Below, in pieces: positions 7,542-15,867 of a stretch of 31,639 nt of DNA (positions within the stretch are counted from its first letter, which is position 1; every line of letters begins with the position of its first letter). The notes beneath the pieces are model-generated. The model saw only the letters and a list, made by a program, of their open reading frames with translations, made no database searches and was not told where the DNA came from. The stretch is from positions 1-31,639 of the forward strand of contig JAUYDN010000117.1 in assembly GCA_030691775.1 (NCBI GenBank), written 5' to 3'. Source of the DNA: Dehalococcoidia bacterium (lineage in GTDB: Bacteria > Chloroflexota > Dehalococcoidia > Dehalococcoidales > Fen-1064). Position numbers and translations under genes: made by a program.

Positions 7542-7917
7542 ATGGTTACCCTAGGACATTTGGGAATGGTCTTATTTTAACACAGTCACCACGCTTGACA
7601 AGATTTATATTTTTCAAGTGTTAATGTTCAAGTATGAGATATTTCACAACAAAGATGAAAAGTGCAATTTCCAGTCCGTCATCGAGCAATGTCTTATGGT
7701 CGATGAGCTTATCTGTTCTGCAATTCAAGATGCAACAGCCCCTTTTTCCCCGAAAACCCCGCTCGCTGGAAAAAGTAAACCTCTCAGTCTGGGAGGAACC
7801 CAGAAGTCCAGCCCCCCTTTCGCCCGATTTTGTCCCAGGAATCGTGCCTGGAAAATATCAAATTTGGTGGCGTCTCTAGTACACTCAAACTGGGGCAGGT
7901 TAAAAAATCGCGAAATT
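7542..7917. other. intergenic region, no convincing gene
   Basis: About 375 bases between the divergent dinB and the pilus cluster. Open frames on both strands overlap each other and lack ribosome sites and protein-like composition. A small CCAGG/CCTGG hairpin is present near 7840. Confidence 0.4.
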
Positions 7918-7992
7918 TGTAACCATCTGTAACCGATTTGTAACTTTTTTACCCTTGACAGTAACCGTTTTTTTACCAACGCGGCTTATAAT
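7918..7992 (+). promoter_or_regulatory. phased GTAAC direct repeats and -10 box before the pilus cluster
   Basis: GTAAC is repeated at 7919, 7929, 7940 and 7961; the intervals are 10, 11 and 21 bases, so all copies face one side of the helix. The first three are preceded by T and the motif is usually GTAACC. A consensus TATAAT lies at 7987-7992, seven bases before the ribosome site of the receiver-like gene. TTGACA at 7955-7960 is too far (26 bases) to be its -35 box. A weak core promoter with upstream phased sites is typical of activator-dependent control. The regulator is unknown; the response regulator at 15868 is one candidate. Confidence 0.55.
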
Positions 7993-8013
7993 AAAATTGA
8001 GGTGGGGAATATT

Positions 8014-8388
8014 ATGAAGGTTTTACTGTACGGTTACGATTGCGCAACCGAGAGAGTGAAGGCGGCATTGCTCGCTGGAGGGCACGAAGTTATTGACATC
8101 AGCGGGGGCTTAGACAGCGTGGTCGGCTTGGAGGAGAGCGTGTCGCTGGCGGTGGTGGATGTGGACGCTCCGCAAGCATCTAAAGTTTGCCGTTACCTGC
8201 AGGAGAACTTGGACATACCCGTTGTGGTTATCTTGGGCTACGGCGAAAAGGGTTGGAGCAAGTTGGATAAACTCATAGTCGATGGCTATATTCCCCGGTC
8301 AGCCAGGCAGAAAGAACTCATGGCTAGATTGAAGGCAATCGAACGGCGCGTCGGCAAAACAGCAACCGATGTGAGGTGGACACACTGA
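8014..8388 (+). CDS. degenerate receiver-domain (CheY-like) protein
   Basis: A 124-residue protein built as a stand-alone receiver domain: MKVLLYGYDCATERVKAAL, then LAVVDVDAP, which places an Asp at the phosphorylation strand, then PVVVILGYG and a last helix KELMARLKAIERR. The acidic pair normally after strand 1 is replaced (YGYDCA). The conserved Lys-Pro before the last helix is missing (GYIPRSARQ). It may therefore not be phosphorylated normally and may act as a protein-binding module. I chose the ATG at 8014 because GAGGTGGGG ends 6 bases before it, rather than GTG at 8002. It is the first gene after the phased repeats and probably leads the pilus transcript. Confidence 0.75.
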   Translation: MKVLLYGYDCATERVKAALLAGGHEVIDISGGLDSVVGLEESVSLAVVDVDAPQASKVCRYLQENLDIPVVVILGYGEKGWSKLDKLIVDGYIPRSARQKELMARLKAIERRVGKTATDVRWTH

Positions 8389-8390
8389 TT

Positions 8391-8672
8391 CTTTCAAGGG
8401 CTTCGAGCACTACCTCAACTCTGGAGAGCAGGTTAGCGGATACATAGATATGGAAGGAAAGTTATGCCATCCAACATAAGTGGAGCCTGACCGTTTATGC
8501 ACCTGAGGATTATCCCGCGATGAGTTGGAGTGGAACCCTGAAGTACAATTTTAGTTTTACACCGGCTACGGTAGGAGCATATAAGATTGAGATTCTGAAA
8601 AGGGATTCTCGGGCAAGGAGCACTCGACCAGTAGTTGCCCCGCCAAACTGGAATAAGTGGGTCGTAGAGTGA
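8391..8672 (+). pseudogene. decayed beta-sandwich (GOLD-like) gene fragment
   Basis: Translation in two frames gives one coherent protein: KGFEHYLNSGEQVSGYIDMEGK in the first, then SYAIQHKWSLTVYAPEDYPA and GTLKYNFSFTPATVGAYKIEIL in the second, with a frame change near 8458-8461 and a stop at 8670. The end pattern (xYxFSFTPATVGAYKIEI) resembles beta-sandwich domains of the GOLD or emp24-like type seen in secreted bacterial proteins. No start codon remains and the N-terminus runs into the preceding gene. This is probably a remnant of a gene once in the pilus transcript. The family assignment is tentative. Confidence 0.5.
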
Positions 8673-8770
8673 GCTTTACTTGCACCGCTGTTGTACGGCG
8701 GGAGAAGGCAATCGGCGGGAAGGAGATTACTTTCAAGCAATGCATAGCAGTTCGGAATTGGGGGTGACAA

Positions 8771-10489
8771 ATGGTTGATAAAAAAGCCAAACCATTTCAA
8801 GAGCGTTTGGGACAAGCTCTGGTGGAGGGGGGATTCCTCACTCCTCAGCAGCTAGAGCAGGCTCGTCAGATAGCTAATATTAAAGGACAGAGGCTTACCG
8901 ATGTCTTACAGGAGCAACGTCTTATCTCCAGGGAGGTTCTCACTACTGCCTTAAGTTTTCATCTCAAGGTGCCCGTTATCAACCTGCGGCAGATAGAGAT
9001 TGACCCCAAGGTACTGGAGCTCGTACCTGAGGAATTCGCTCGTGAGCATGAGGTTTTACCAGTGGCTCTAGGTCCCGGTGGAGATTTGCAACTGGCGATG
9101 GAAAGTCCTAATGATTTTGAACTTATTAATACTGTTTCGGCGATGGTGAGGAAAACGGTAAGGCCAATGCTGCCGCTAGATACCAAAGTTGGCGATATGC
9201 TTGATGTCGTTTATAAACCGACCTCGCAGGTTGCCCAGCAGCTTGGTCAAACCCTTAAAACAATTACGGAAGCTGCTCCAGCTAGGGCGCTGGCTGGTCC
9301 GGTGGCGGTATTAGAGGGAGTGAGTGATGCACCCATTGTCCGAGCGGTAGAGATACTTACCCTTCAAGCCGTCAAGAGCCGCGCATCTGATATTCACGTC
9401 GTGCCGACAGCTGATTCGGCCAAGGTGCTTTACCGTATTGATGGTGTACTACACACTGTACACACCATACCGTTAGGGATTCATCAGAACATGGTGTCCA
9501 GAATAAAGGTGATGGCAAATATGGACATTTCGGAAAGAAGACGTCCACAAGATGGCTCCTTCACTCTCAATTTCGGTGAGAGGGAGGTCAACTTTCGAGT
9601 TGCCTGCGTTGACACTACCTACGGCGAGATGATGGTAATCCGGGTGTTGGACAAAGGTAGCATTCACTTTGACATAGCGGAACTGGGGCTGGTGGAATCA
9701 GCCCGGCAAGTCTACGACAGACTGATTCGCTATCCATTGGGAATGATATTAGTCAGCGGACCAACCGGGTCAGGCAAAACAACCACTCTCTATGCTACTC
9801 TGAACATTCTTGCCGATGGTAAGCGAAACATTATGACTATTGAAGACCCGGTGGAGTACCACTTTGAAAACGTTCAGCAAATTGACACTAATCCGGCCGC
9901 TGGCATTGACTTTGGCATTGGACTCCGTGCCATTATGCGAATGGACCCTGATATCATCCTGATTGGTGAAATCAGGGACATAGAAACATCCAGAACGGCT
10001 ATTCAGGCAGCTAATACCGGTCATCTAGTGCTTTCCTCAATACACTCCAATGATTCAGGTAGTGCCGTAACTCGTCTTCTTGACCTTGGTGTCGAGCCTT
10101 TCGCTGTTTCTACCGGCCTCGTCGGCGTCGTCGCCCAACGCCTGGTTCGCAAAGTTTGCCCTGACTGTAAACGACTCGTTGCTCCAACGGCAACTGAGGC
10201 CTTAGCCTATGAGCAGGAGATGAAGGAGTCGGCGGATGAGTTTTATTCTGGTCAGGGCTGTAATACCTGCTCCTTCACTGGCTACCTGGGCAGAATTGGC
10301 GTATTCGAGGTGTTGCCGGTGACTGAAGAAATAAGGAGTTTGATTATTCAACGGGCTACTGCATCGGTGATAAAAGAGCGAGCCGTGAAGGATGGGATGA
10401 TTACCATGCGGCAGGACGGGATGCGCAAAGTTAAGGAGGGATTGACCACCCTGAGCGAAATACTGCGTAGTGTTTTTACTACTGATTAA
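8771..10489 (+). CDS. pilB: type IV pilus assembly ATPase PilB/GspE
   Basis: Cytoplasmic hexameric ATPase that drives pilin polymerisation. The 572 residues begin with an MshEN/T2SSE_N domain (ERLGQALVEGGFLTPQQLEQ, then LTDVLQEQRLISREVLTTAL), the type that binds cyclic di-GMP in MshE. The catalytic core has Walker A GPTGSGKT at 330-337, an Asp box near 350-365, Walker B MDPDIILIGEIRD with Glu400, and a His box GHLVLSSIHSNDSGSAVTRL. Two CxxC pairs (Cys463, Cys466, Cys497, Cys500) form the zinc site typical of extension ATPases, not of PilT. GGGGGTG lies 4 bases before the ATG. It starts the assembly block pilB-C-N-O-M-D. No pilT-like retraction ATPase is in the window. Confidence 0.95.
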   Translation: MVDKKAKPFQERLGQALVEGGFLTPQQLEQARQIANIKGQRLTDVLQEQRLISREVLTTALSFHLKVPVINLRQIEIDPKVLELVPEEFAREHEVLPVALGPGGDLQLAMESPNDFELINTVSAMVRKTVRPMLPLDTKVGDMLDVVYKPTSQVAQQLGQTLKTITEAAPARALAGPVAVLEGVSDAPIVRAVEILTLQAVKSRASDIHVVPTADSAKVLYRIDGVLHTVHTIPLGIHQNMVSRIKVMANMDISERRRPQDGSFTLNFGEREVNFRVACVDTTYGEMMVIRVLDKGSIHFDIAELGLVESARQVYDRLIRYPLGMILVSGPTGSGKTTTLYATLNILADGKRNIMTIEDPVEYHFENVQQIDTNPAAGIDFGIGLRAIMRMDPDIILIGEIRDIETSRTAIQAANTGHLVLSSIHSNDSGSAVTRLLDLGVEPFAVSTGLVGVVAQRLVRKVCPDCKRLVAPTATEALAYEQEMKESADEFYSGQGCNTCSFTGYLGRIGVFEVLPVTEEIRSLIIQRATASVIKERAVKDGMITMRQDGMRKVKEGLTTLSEILRSVFTTD

Positions 10490-10548
10490 AAGGCAAATGG
10501 AAGCTGGCTATCCAGTGCTAGTGTGGCAAAGCAAGGCGGAACATCAGT

Positions 10549-11757
10549 ATGGCAATTGAATATATCGCCTATAATGAAAGCGGCGAGCGGGTAACCGGAA
10601 TTTTAGAGATTGACTCTATCCAAAGAGCCCAAGAAGCGCTGTGGGCATCTAATTTGGTTGTCCTTCGTTTGGCAAAACGGCGGGAAGCCCTTTCTCTGTC
10701 CAAGCTTATGCCCACCTTTTTTGGGGTTAAATCCAAAGATATTGTCATTTTTACTCGCGAGCTAGTCTCACTCCTTGAATCTGGAATTGGTCTTGTTCCA
10801 GCGCTAAGGATACTTCATGAAAAGGAGGGGAAGCCGTCACTCAGGGAGGTTATTCGGTCATTATTACAGGACGTCGAGGCAGGGCTCGCCTTTTCCGAGG
10901 CCTGTGCTAGGCAACCATCTATTTTCCCCTCTTTCTATATTCGTTTAATTCAGGTTGCTGAGCAGACAGGGGAGCTAAGAAAAATTCTTCTTGAGATATT
11001 GGCTTACATGGAGAGACAAGCAGCTATCGTCGGGAAAATCAAAAAAACGCTCGTCTATCCGGCTTTTGTGCTTACTGTAGGCGTGGTGGCTGCGACTATA
11101 CTCATAACCGTTGCCCTCCCGGCACTGACTGGACTGTTGAAGGAATATTCGGCTGAACTTCCCTTGGCTACCCGGCTGCTGGTTGCTGTTGGTGACATTA
11201 GCCGAGACTATGGCAGGTATATCCTTACTGCTGGGATAGTGCTGACTGTGCTCGGCTGGCAATACTTCCGGACACCGGGCGGTAGAAAGCGCTGGGATGC
11301 CATTATCCTTAAAACGCCGGTTGTGGGTAGAGTAGTCTATCTTAATCAGATGGCACGGCTCTGTTCGAGCCTGGCAACTATGCTGAGCGGGGGAGTACCC
11401 AGTGCCGAGGCGATACAGCTTAGCATTGCCGCCACAGATAACAGTGTTTTCCGGAATGCATTGACCCAAGTTCATCGGGAAGTAGTGAGCGGGAGCCGGT
11501 TTGAGTCAGCGATTCTGAAACAAGGGATTTTTCAACGGTTGTTTTCCCAGTCAGTTGGCATTGGCGAAGAGACTGGTAATCTCAAAGTGAATTTGAGAGG
11601 GCTGGCGACTTTCTACGAACAGGAAACAGAGAAAGTCGCCGCTGGAGCCACAGCTATGCTTGAGCCAGTCATCATATTAGTTGTTGGCTTATTTATCGCC
11701 TTTTTTGCCATTGCCGTGTTCTCTTCTATATATTCCTTGATTCCTCAGATACATTAA
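10549..11757 (+). CDS. pilC: type IV pilus inner-membrane platform PilC/GspF
   Basis: Polytopic platform protein that couples PilB motion to pilin insertion. The 402 residues show two T2SSF repeats: FTRELVSLLESGIGLVPALR near 65-85, and LNQMARLCSSLATMLSGGVPSAEAI near 265-290. Membrane helices follow each repeat (near 168-190, 222-240 and 370-398). The N-terminus (MAIEYIAYNESGERVTGILE) is the usual short beta region of PilC. A site AAGGCGGA lies 8 bases before the ATG. Length and order directly after pilB are normal for the family. Confidence 0.94.
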   Translation: MAIEYIAYNESGERVTGILEIDSIQRAQEALWASNLVVLRLAKRREALSLSKLMPTFFGVKSKDIVIFTRELVSLLESGIGLVPALRILHEKEGKPSLREVIRSLLQDVEAGLAFSEACARQPSIFPSFYIRLIQVAEQTGELRKILLEILAYMERQAAIVGKIKKTLVYPAFVLTVGVVAATILITVALPALTGLLKEYSAELPLATRLLVAVGDISRDYGRYILTAGIVLTVLGWQYFRTPGGRKRWDAIILKTPVVGRVVYLNQMARLCSSLATMLSGGVPSAEAIQLSIAATDNSVFRNALTQVHREVVSGSRFESAILKQGIFQRLFSQSVGIGEETGNLKVNLRGLATFYEQETEKVAAGATAMLEPVIILVVGLFIAFFAIAVFSSIYSLIPQIH

Positions 11758-11807
11758 TAGACAATCCGGATAGCTTGTGATAAGATTTGGAGACTTGGGA
11801 AAGGTTA

Positions 11808-12401
11808 ATGCAACAAAGAAAAGACTATCGGCGGGTGCCAAACTTCAACCTCGTGCCGCTGGAACACCGAAAACCAACTGTTTCCTTCAGACGTCTATCT
11901 CTTAGGTTCTTGCTTGTCATAGTGATAGTAGCTGAGGCGTTTCTTATCCGGAATCTCAATCAGCAAAAGTCCAGCCTTGAAGCGGCTATTGACACTGCTC
12001 AGCGGAAGATGCAGCAGATAGATAAGGAAATCGCCATAATAGCTAATGTCCAGGGAAAGGATGCCGCAACGCTAGAAGCAGCTTTGAAAGCACTGAGAGA
12101 GAGGGTTGGAGGTTTGGACAAAGACTGGAAGGCACTGGGTATGGAGCAGCCTAATTGGTCTGCGGTCATCGCTATCTTCTATCAGTCCAAGCCCGGGGGA
12201 GTACAGTTAACCTCACTAAATCAGAGTGCAGAGCGGGTAACTGCCACTGGTACTGCCTCAGATTATCGGACACTTTTGGACTACTACTACGGCATTCTCG
12301 CTTCCCCGCTGATCTCCCAGATTACACTCTTGAAGTCAGCGAGTGCTGGCTCCTCTGTCTCTTTCTCACTAGAAGTCGTCGTTAGGATGACAGGAAAATA
12401 G
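11808..12401 (+). CDS. pilN: PilN-like pilus alignment protein
   Basis: About 197 residues. It begins with a cytoplasmic tail carrying NFNLVPLEHR, the short conserved motif by which PilN proteins contact PilM. One membrane helix (near 30-50, FLLVIVIVAEAFLI) follows, then a coiled-coil stretch (near 55-100) and an extracytoplasmic alpha/beta domain. I prefer ATG 11808, preceded by GGAAAGG, over an in-frame TTG at 11787, because it places the motif close to the N-terminus. It is followed directly by the PilO-like gene. Sequence similarity in this family is low, so the call rests on architecture and position. Confidence 0.8.
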   Translation: MQQRKDYRRVPNFNLVPLEHRKPTVSFRRLSLRFLLVIVIVAEAFLIRNLNQQKSSLEAAIDTAQRKMQQIDKEIAIIANVQGKDAATLEAALKALRERVGGLDKDWKALGMEQPNWSAVIAIFYQSKPGGVQLTSLNQSAERVTATGTASDYRTLLDYYYGILASPLISQITLLKSASAGSSVSFSLEVVVRMTGK

Positions 12402-12920
12402 ATGTTCAAGCGTTGGCAGCTTTCATCAATAGAGATTGTCCTGGTTATAGTGCTATTGGCAGGAGCGATAGTGTCTTTTTCCGTGTTCCGAATGAACGGT
12501 GAAACGGAGCGGGAGAAGACGAGGCTGGAGGCTCGCGTTAGAGCCGCAGACCTAAACTTGAAAGACCTGGAACAACTCACCTCAAGCTCACAAAGGTCAA
12601 CGGGGAAGACCTTGCCCAACGAAGCGGCGGCGCTAGCTGTTACTAACCAGTTCCTCCAGAACGCCAAGAGTGCCAATATTGCCATCACTAGCTGGGATTT
12701 TGAGTATACCACGGTGGCGTTGGAAGCAAGGAAATATGCAGCAATAAAGCACAGTGTTAATGTTCAGGGCACGACAGAGGCTCTAATCAGTTTTATTGAA
12801 GCTCTGTCTCATACCTCAGTGGTTCCAGCAGTCAAGAAGATAGTTATCACTAAAGTCGAGGAAAAGGAAAACGTATGGCAGATGAAATTGGAATTGCTTA
12901 TCTATTACAGCCAGGGCTAG
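12402..12920 (+). CDS. pilO: PilO-like pilus alignment protein
   Basis: A 172-residue single-pass membrane protein. A membrane helix (near 11-29, IVLVIVLLAGAIVSFSVF) is followed by a coiled coil (ETEREKTRLEARVRAADLNLKDLEQL) and a ferredoxin-like extracytoplasmic part with a PilO-type pattern (VQGTTEALISFIEALSHTSVVPAVKKIVI). It begins on the base after the pilN stop, which suggests translational coupling. Its likely partner is PilN, forming the periplasmic or outer-face ring that links PilM to the machine. As with PilN, the call is from structure and context. Confidence 0.8.
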   Translation: MFKRWQLSSIEIVLVIVLLAGAIVSFSVFRMNGETEREKTRLEARVRAADLNLKDLEQLTSSSQRSTGKTLPNEAAALAVTNQFLQNAKSANIAITSWDFEYTTVALEARKYAAIKHSVNVQGTTEALISFIEALSHTSVVPAVKKIVITKVEEKENVWQMKLELLIYYSQG

Positions 12921-12951
12921 AGTCTTGGCTTCCCCTTTTCGAGGTAATAGG

Positions 12952-13851
12952 GTGATATGGGAAACGTTGTTCACCAGTAAGAATCTTCTCTCCGTAGTTA
13001 TCGAGAGTATGAGTTTGAAACTCCTGGCTTGCCAGGGTGAGAAGGTAATAACATGGGCGACTATACCCATGAACCCCGGATTCTTAAGGGGAGGTTTTGT
13101 CGTGGATTCTCAGGGGCTGGCTGGCGTGATTAAAACTGCCCTAGGTAAGAAGGAATTCAGTGGCCGGTACCGGGTGTTTGCCTCTCTTCCCGCCTTTCAT
13201 TCCGTGTGCCGACCTATGGAGCTACCCAAGCTCAAGGAGGTTGACCCCAAGGTGGCTATTCCTCAGCAGGCAAGAAGGGACATAGGCTATTCGGCTGAAA
13301 ATAGTCTCTTATTTTGGCAGCCTTTGCCAGGTGGAATAGACCGGCAGCGTTTCCTGGTCATATCCGTACCCAAGGAGCCAGTCACCGCCTTTATGGAGAC
13401 ATTTAAGTTGGCTAAGCTTCGTCCTGATAAGGTCGAGACGACCACATTCGCCTTAAGTCGAGCTGTAAATCAAACCCAGGCTATCATTGCTGCGGTAGAG
13501 CCTTACAGTCTTGGTTTCACCATCATGAGAGATAGTGTACCCCTGGTCATACGGAATACATTCCTGGGTGAGACGCCCCGGAGTATAGAGACCCTTCCTG
13601 AACTGGTGACTGATGCCTTGGAGACTGTCATGACCTTCTATAACGAGAGCAACCCGGATAACCCGCTGCCGCCTGACATACCTGTCTACCTTCTCGGTTC
13701 GGCAGTTTCTCTCAATCCCAATATTATCCCGGCGGTGGAAAGGGTTTTGGGTCGCTCGGTGGCTGTCTTTGAACCACCTCTTATTTATCCTCAAGACTTC
13801 CCCAAAGCTGAGTTGGCAGTTAATATTGGTCTGGTGCTCAAGGGGTTATGA
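12952..13851 (+). CDS. pilM: PilM-like actin-fold pilus protein
   Basis: About 299 residues, resembling PilM, the cytoplasmic actin-like partner of PilN. The N-terminus SKNLLSVVIESMSLKLLACQ fits the first actin-fold nucleotide strand. QQARRDIGYSAENSLLFWQP matches the PilM region around domain 1C. VYLLGSAVSLNPNI matches the second nucleotide-binding segment. I chose GTG 12952 because GAGGT lies 6 bases before it; a TTG at 12925 would add 9 residues with no ribosome site. It lies after pilN and pilO rather than before them as in proteobacteria. Its stop overlaps the prepilin peptidase start by 4 bases (ATGA). Confidence 0.82.
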   Translation: MIWETLFTSKNLLSVVIESMSLKLLACQGEKVITWATIPMNPGFLRGGFVVDSQGLAGVIKTALGKKEFSGRYRVFASLPAFHSVCRPMELPKLKEVDPKVAIPQQARRDIGYSAENSLLFWQPLPGGIDRQRFLVISVPKEPVTAFMETFKLAKLRPDKVETTTFALSRAVNQTQAIIAAVEPYSLGFTIMRDSVPLVIRNTFLGETPRSIETLPELVTDALETVMTFYNESNPDNPLPPDIPVYLLGSAVSLNPNIIPAVERVLGRSVAVFEPPLIYPQDFPKAELAVNIGLVLKGL

Positions 13852-14645
13852 ACGTGTTGATTGCCGCCTTCGGTTTTGTCCTTGGCGCTTGCGTGGGCAG
13901 CTTCCTTAATGTCTGCATCGATCGCCTGCCCAAGGGACGTTCGCTTATCACTCCACCTTCTCATTGCGACGCATGTGGTAACCGGCTTAGAGGCCTTGCC
14001 CTTATCCCTGTCGTGAGCTACCTGTGGCTCAGAGGAAGGTGCCGCTATTGTGGTGCCGCCATCCCGTGGCGAATTTTGGCGGTAGAAGTGGCTACCGGGT
14101 TTCTTTTCGCCTTTGTTGTGGCAACCTACGGTTTCGACGTTCAATTTCTGGTGCTGGCATTTTACACTTGCCTCTTTCTTATCTTGGCGGTTATTGACCT
14201 GGAGTATGGTCTCATCCTTAATAAGATTACCTATCCAGCAATTGTAATAAGTCTGATTCTTGCCCCTTTCTGGTCAAGTTTTGGTTTTTTAAGAGCGCCG
14301 TTCTGGGAAAACAGCATGCTTCAAGTCTTCCTTAGTTCACTCGGTGGCGCCGGGATTTACGCTATTCCGTTTTTGCTTATTGTTTTGTTTTACCCACACG
14401 GGCTGGGCTGGGGGGATGTGAAGATGGCAGTACTGATAGGGCTGGCAACCGGTTTGCCATTAGTATTAGTTGCCATGATGATTGCCTTTCTCAGTGGTGG
14501 TCTGGTCGCCAGCTTTCTGCTTCTGTTGCACTTAAAAAGACGCAAGGAAGCCATGCCCTTTGGCCCCTTCCTCTCACTCGGCGCCCTCGTTGCTCTCTTC
14601 TGGGGAAAAGACATTATCACCGTCTATTTGAGACTATGGTGGTAA
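13848..14645 (+). CDS. pilD: prepilin peptidase / N-methyltransferase PilD
   Basis: Membrane aspartic protease that removes the short leader of prepilins and methylates the new N-terminus. The 265 residues contain the cytoplasmic zinc motif with two CxxC pairs (Cys40, Cys43, Cys65, Cys68). The two catalytic Asp residues are Asp117 (AVIDLEYGLILNK) and Asp190 (GLGWGDVKM, the GxGD motif). About seven to eight hydrophobic helices are visible. Its ATGA overlap with pilM indicates coupling. The substrates are very likely the five class III-leader proteins at 16809-24008. Confidence 0.95.
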   Translation: MNVLIAAFGFVLGACVGSFLNVCIDRLPKGRSLITPPSHCDACGNRLRGLALIPVVSYLWLRGRCRYCGAAIPWRILAVEVATGFLFAFVVATYGFDVQFLVLAFYTCLFLILAVIDLEYGLILNKITYPAIVISLILAPFWSSFGFLRAPFWENSMLQVFLSSLGGAGIYAIPFLLIVLFYPHGLGWGDVKMAVLIGLATGLPLVLVAMMIAFLSGGLVASFLLLLHLKRRKEAMPFGPFLSLGALVALFWGKDIITVYLRLWW

Positions 14646-14690
14646 AGTATCAGTTGCCTGAACAGAAGGAGGTGACTAAACCTTAAGGCG

Positions 14691-15863
14691 ATGAAAGGCT
14701 TCTCGCGATTGTTACCCGGTGAATATTCTTATGAGAAAGGTATCTACTTGTTTCTCACTACCTTTCGTTTCTTCAGCTTTGCCTTGGCAGTGGCACTTGC
14801 CACCACTCCCGTCCGAGAAGAGCCTCTGACAAGCTTGCGTATGCTTATTATCATCAGTTTTGTTGGCGTTTACACTATCCTGAGGGTTGTCTTGCGCTAT
14901 CACCTTTGGCAAAGGGACCTGGTGACCTATATGATGCTGGGTGGAGAGCTGGCGATTTGTTTGACTATCGTCCTGTTGACTGGCGGTGCTAATAGCCCGT
15001 TTCTTCTCTATTCGCTAGTCCCCGTTATTACCGCGGCTCTTTTCTTTGGGCCAAGATTAGCCCTTATCGTGGCTACTTTGAGCTCACTGAATATTATCCT
15101 GGCACACAGGGGCTGGTCTCCTCTCAGTCTCATCTATGCTGATATTTTGCAGGCTCGTTACCTGACACTGGTCCTGACCTACAGTGTTTTCTGTTTTGTT
15201 ATCGCCACCATAACCTATCGGACCAATTTGAACGTTTACCGCCGCATCCTGAGTGGTGCCATAGTTGAAGAGCGAAGGCGGCTCAGGCAGGAGATACATG
15301 ACAATATCGCTCAGACGCTGGGATACCTCAACATGAAAATAGGTTTGATAAAGAAACTACCCTCTTCGGATGAGAAACTGCTTGCCGAGGTCGATGAATT
15401 GCACAAGGTGATTTCAGAGTCCTATCAAGACACTCGAGACGCTATCGATTCTTTGAACTCTTTGAACATAGAGGCGAAGCCTGTCTCTCTGATTGCGGGC
15501 ATACACGACTATGTAGACAAACTGGATAAAAGAACTGGCATCAAGACCACATTGGTCATAGCGAAGGGACTACCAGGCTTAGATCCCGTGATTCAGCTTC
15601 AGCTTCTCCGTATTGCCCAGGAAGCGCTGAATAATATCAGAAAGCACGCCGCTGCCAGTCAGGCATGGGTCAGCCTGGAGAGCACACCGCAAAACGTGGA
15701 GATGGTGGTTAAGGATGACGGTCGGGGGTTTTCTCCACCGGGGCAAAAAGGAGCCGGACTCAGTATAATGGCAGAAAGGGCAAGCAGTGTTAGGGGCGTT
15801 CTGACCGTAACCTCTTCGCCCGGACAGGGGACAGAGGTAAGAGTAAAAGTGCCAAGGAGATAG
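14691..15863 (+). CDS. NarL-type sensor histidine kinase (HisKA_3)
   Basis: A 390-residue membrane kinase. Residues 20-175 hold about six hydrophobic segments and no large extracytoplasmic domain, so it may sense within the membrane. The dimerisation domain has EERRRLRQEIHDNIAQTLGY with phospho-acceptor His203, the HPK7 type. The ATPase domain shows the N box (QEALNNIRKHA, near 310-320), DDGRGF (342-347) and GAGLSIMAERA. The best AAGGAGG upstream is 18 bases from the ATG, longer than ideal. The next gene is its response regulator, 4 bases away. Its place between pilD and the pilins suggests control of pilus or surface genes. Confidence 0.92.
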   Translation: MKGFSRLLPGEYSYEKGIYLFLTTFRFFSFALAVALATTPVREEPLTSLRMLIIISFVGVYTILRVVLRYHLWQRDLVTYMMLGGELAICLTIVLLTGGANSPFLLYSLVPVITAALFFGPRLALIVATLSSLNIILAHRGWSPLSLIYADILQARYLTLVLTYSVFCFVIATITYRTNLNVYRRILSGAIVEERRRLRQEIHDNIAQTLGYLNMKIGLIKKLPSSDEKLLAEVDELHKVISESYQDTRDAIDSLNSLNIEAKPVSLIAGIHDYVDKLDKRTGIKTTLVIAKGLPGLDPVIQLQLLRIAQEALNNIRKHAAASQAWVSLESTPQNVEMVVKDDGRGFSPPGQKGAGLSIMAERASSVRGVLTVTSSPGQGTEVRVKVPRR

Positions 15864-15867
15864 AGCC

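Noticed and set aside
7618..7932. 104-codon open frame upstream of the pilus cluster
   Set aside because: No ribosome site, improbable composition, and overlapping open frames on both strands; it ends inside the phased repeats.
7955..7960. TTGACA as -35 box paired with TATAAT at 7987
   Set aside because: The spacing is 26 bases, too long for sigma-70 recognition.
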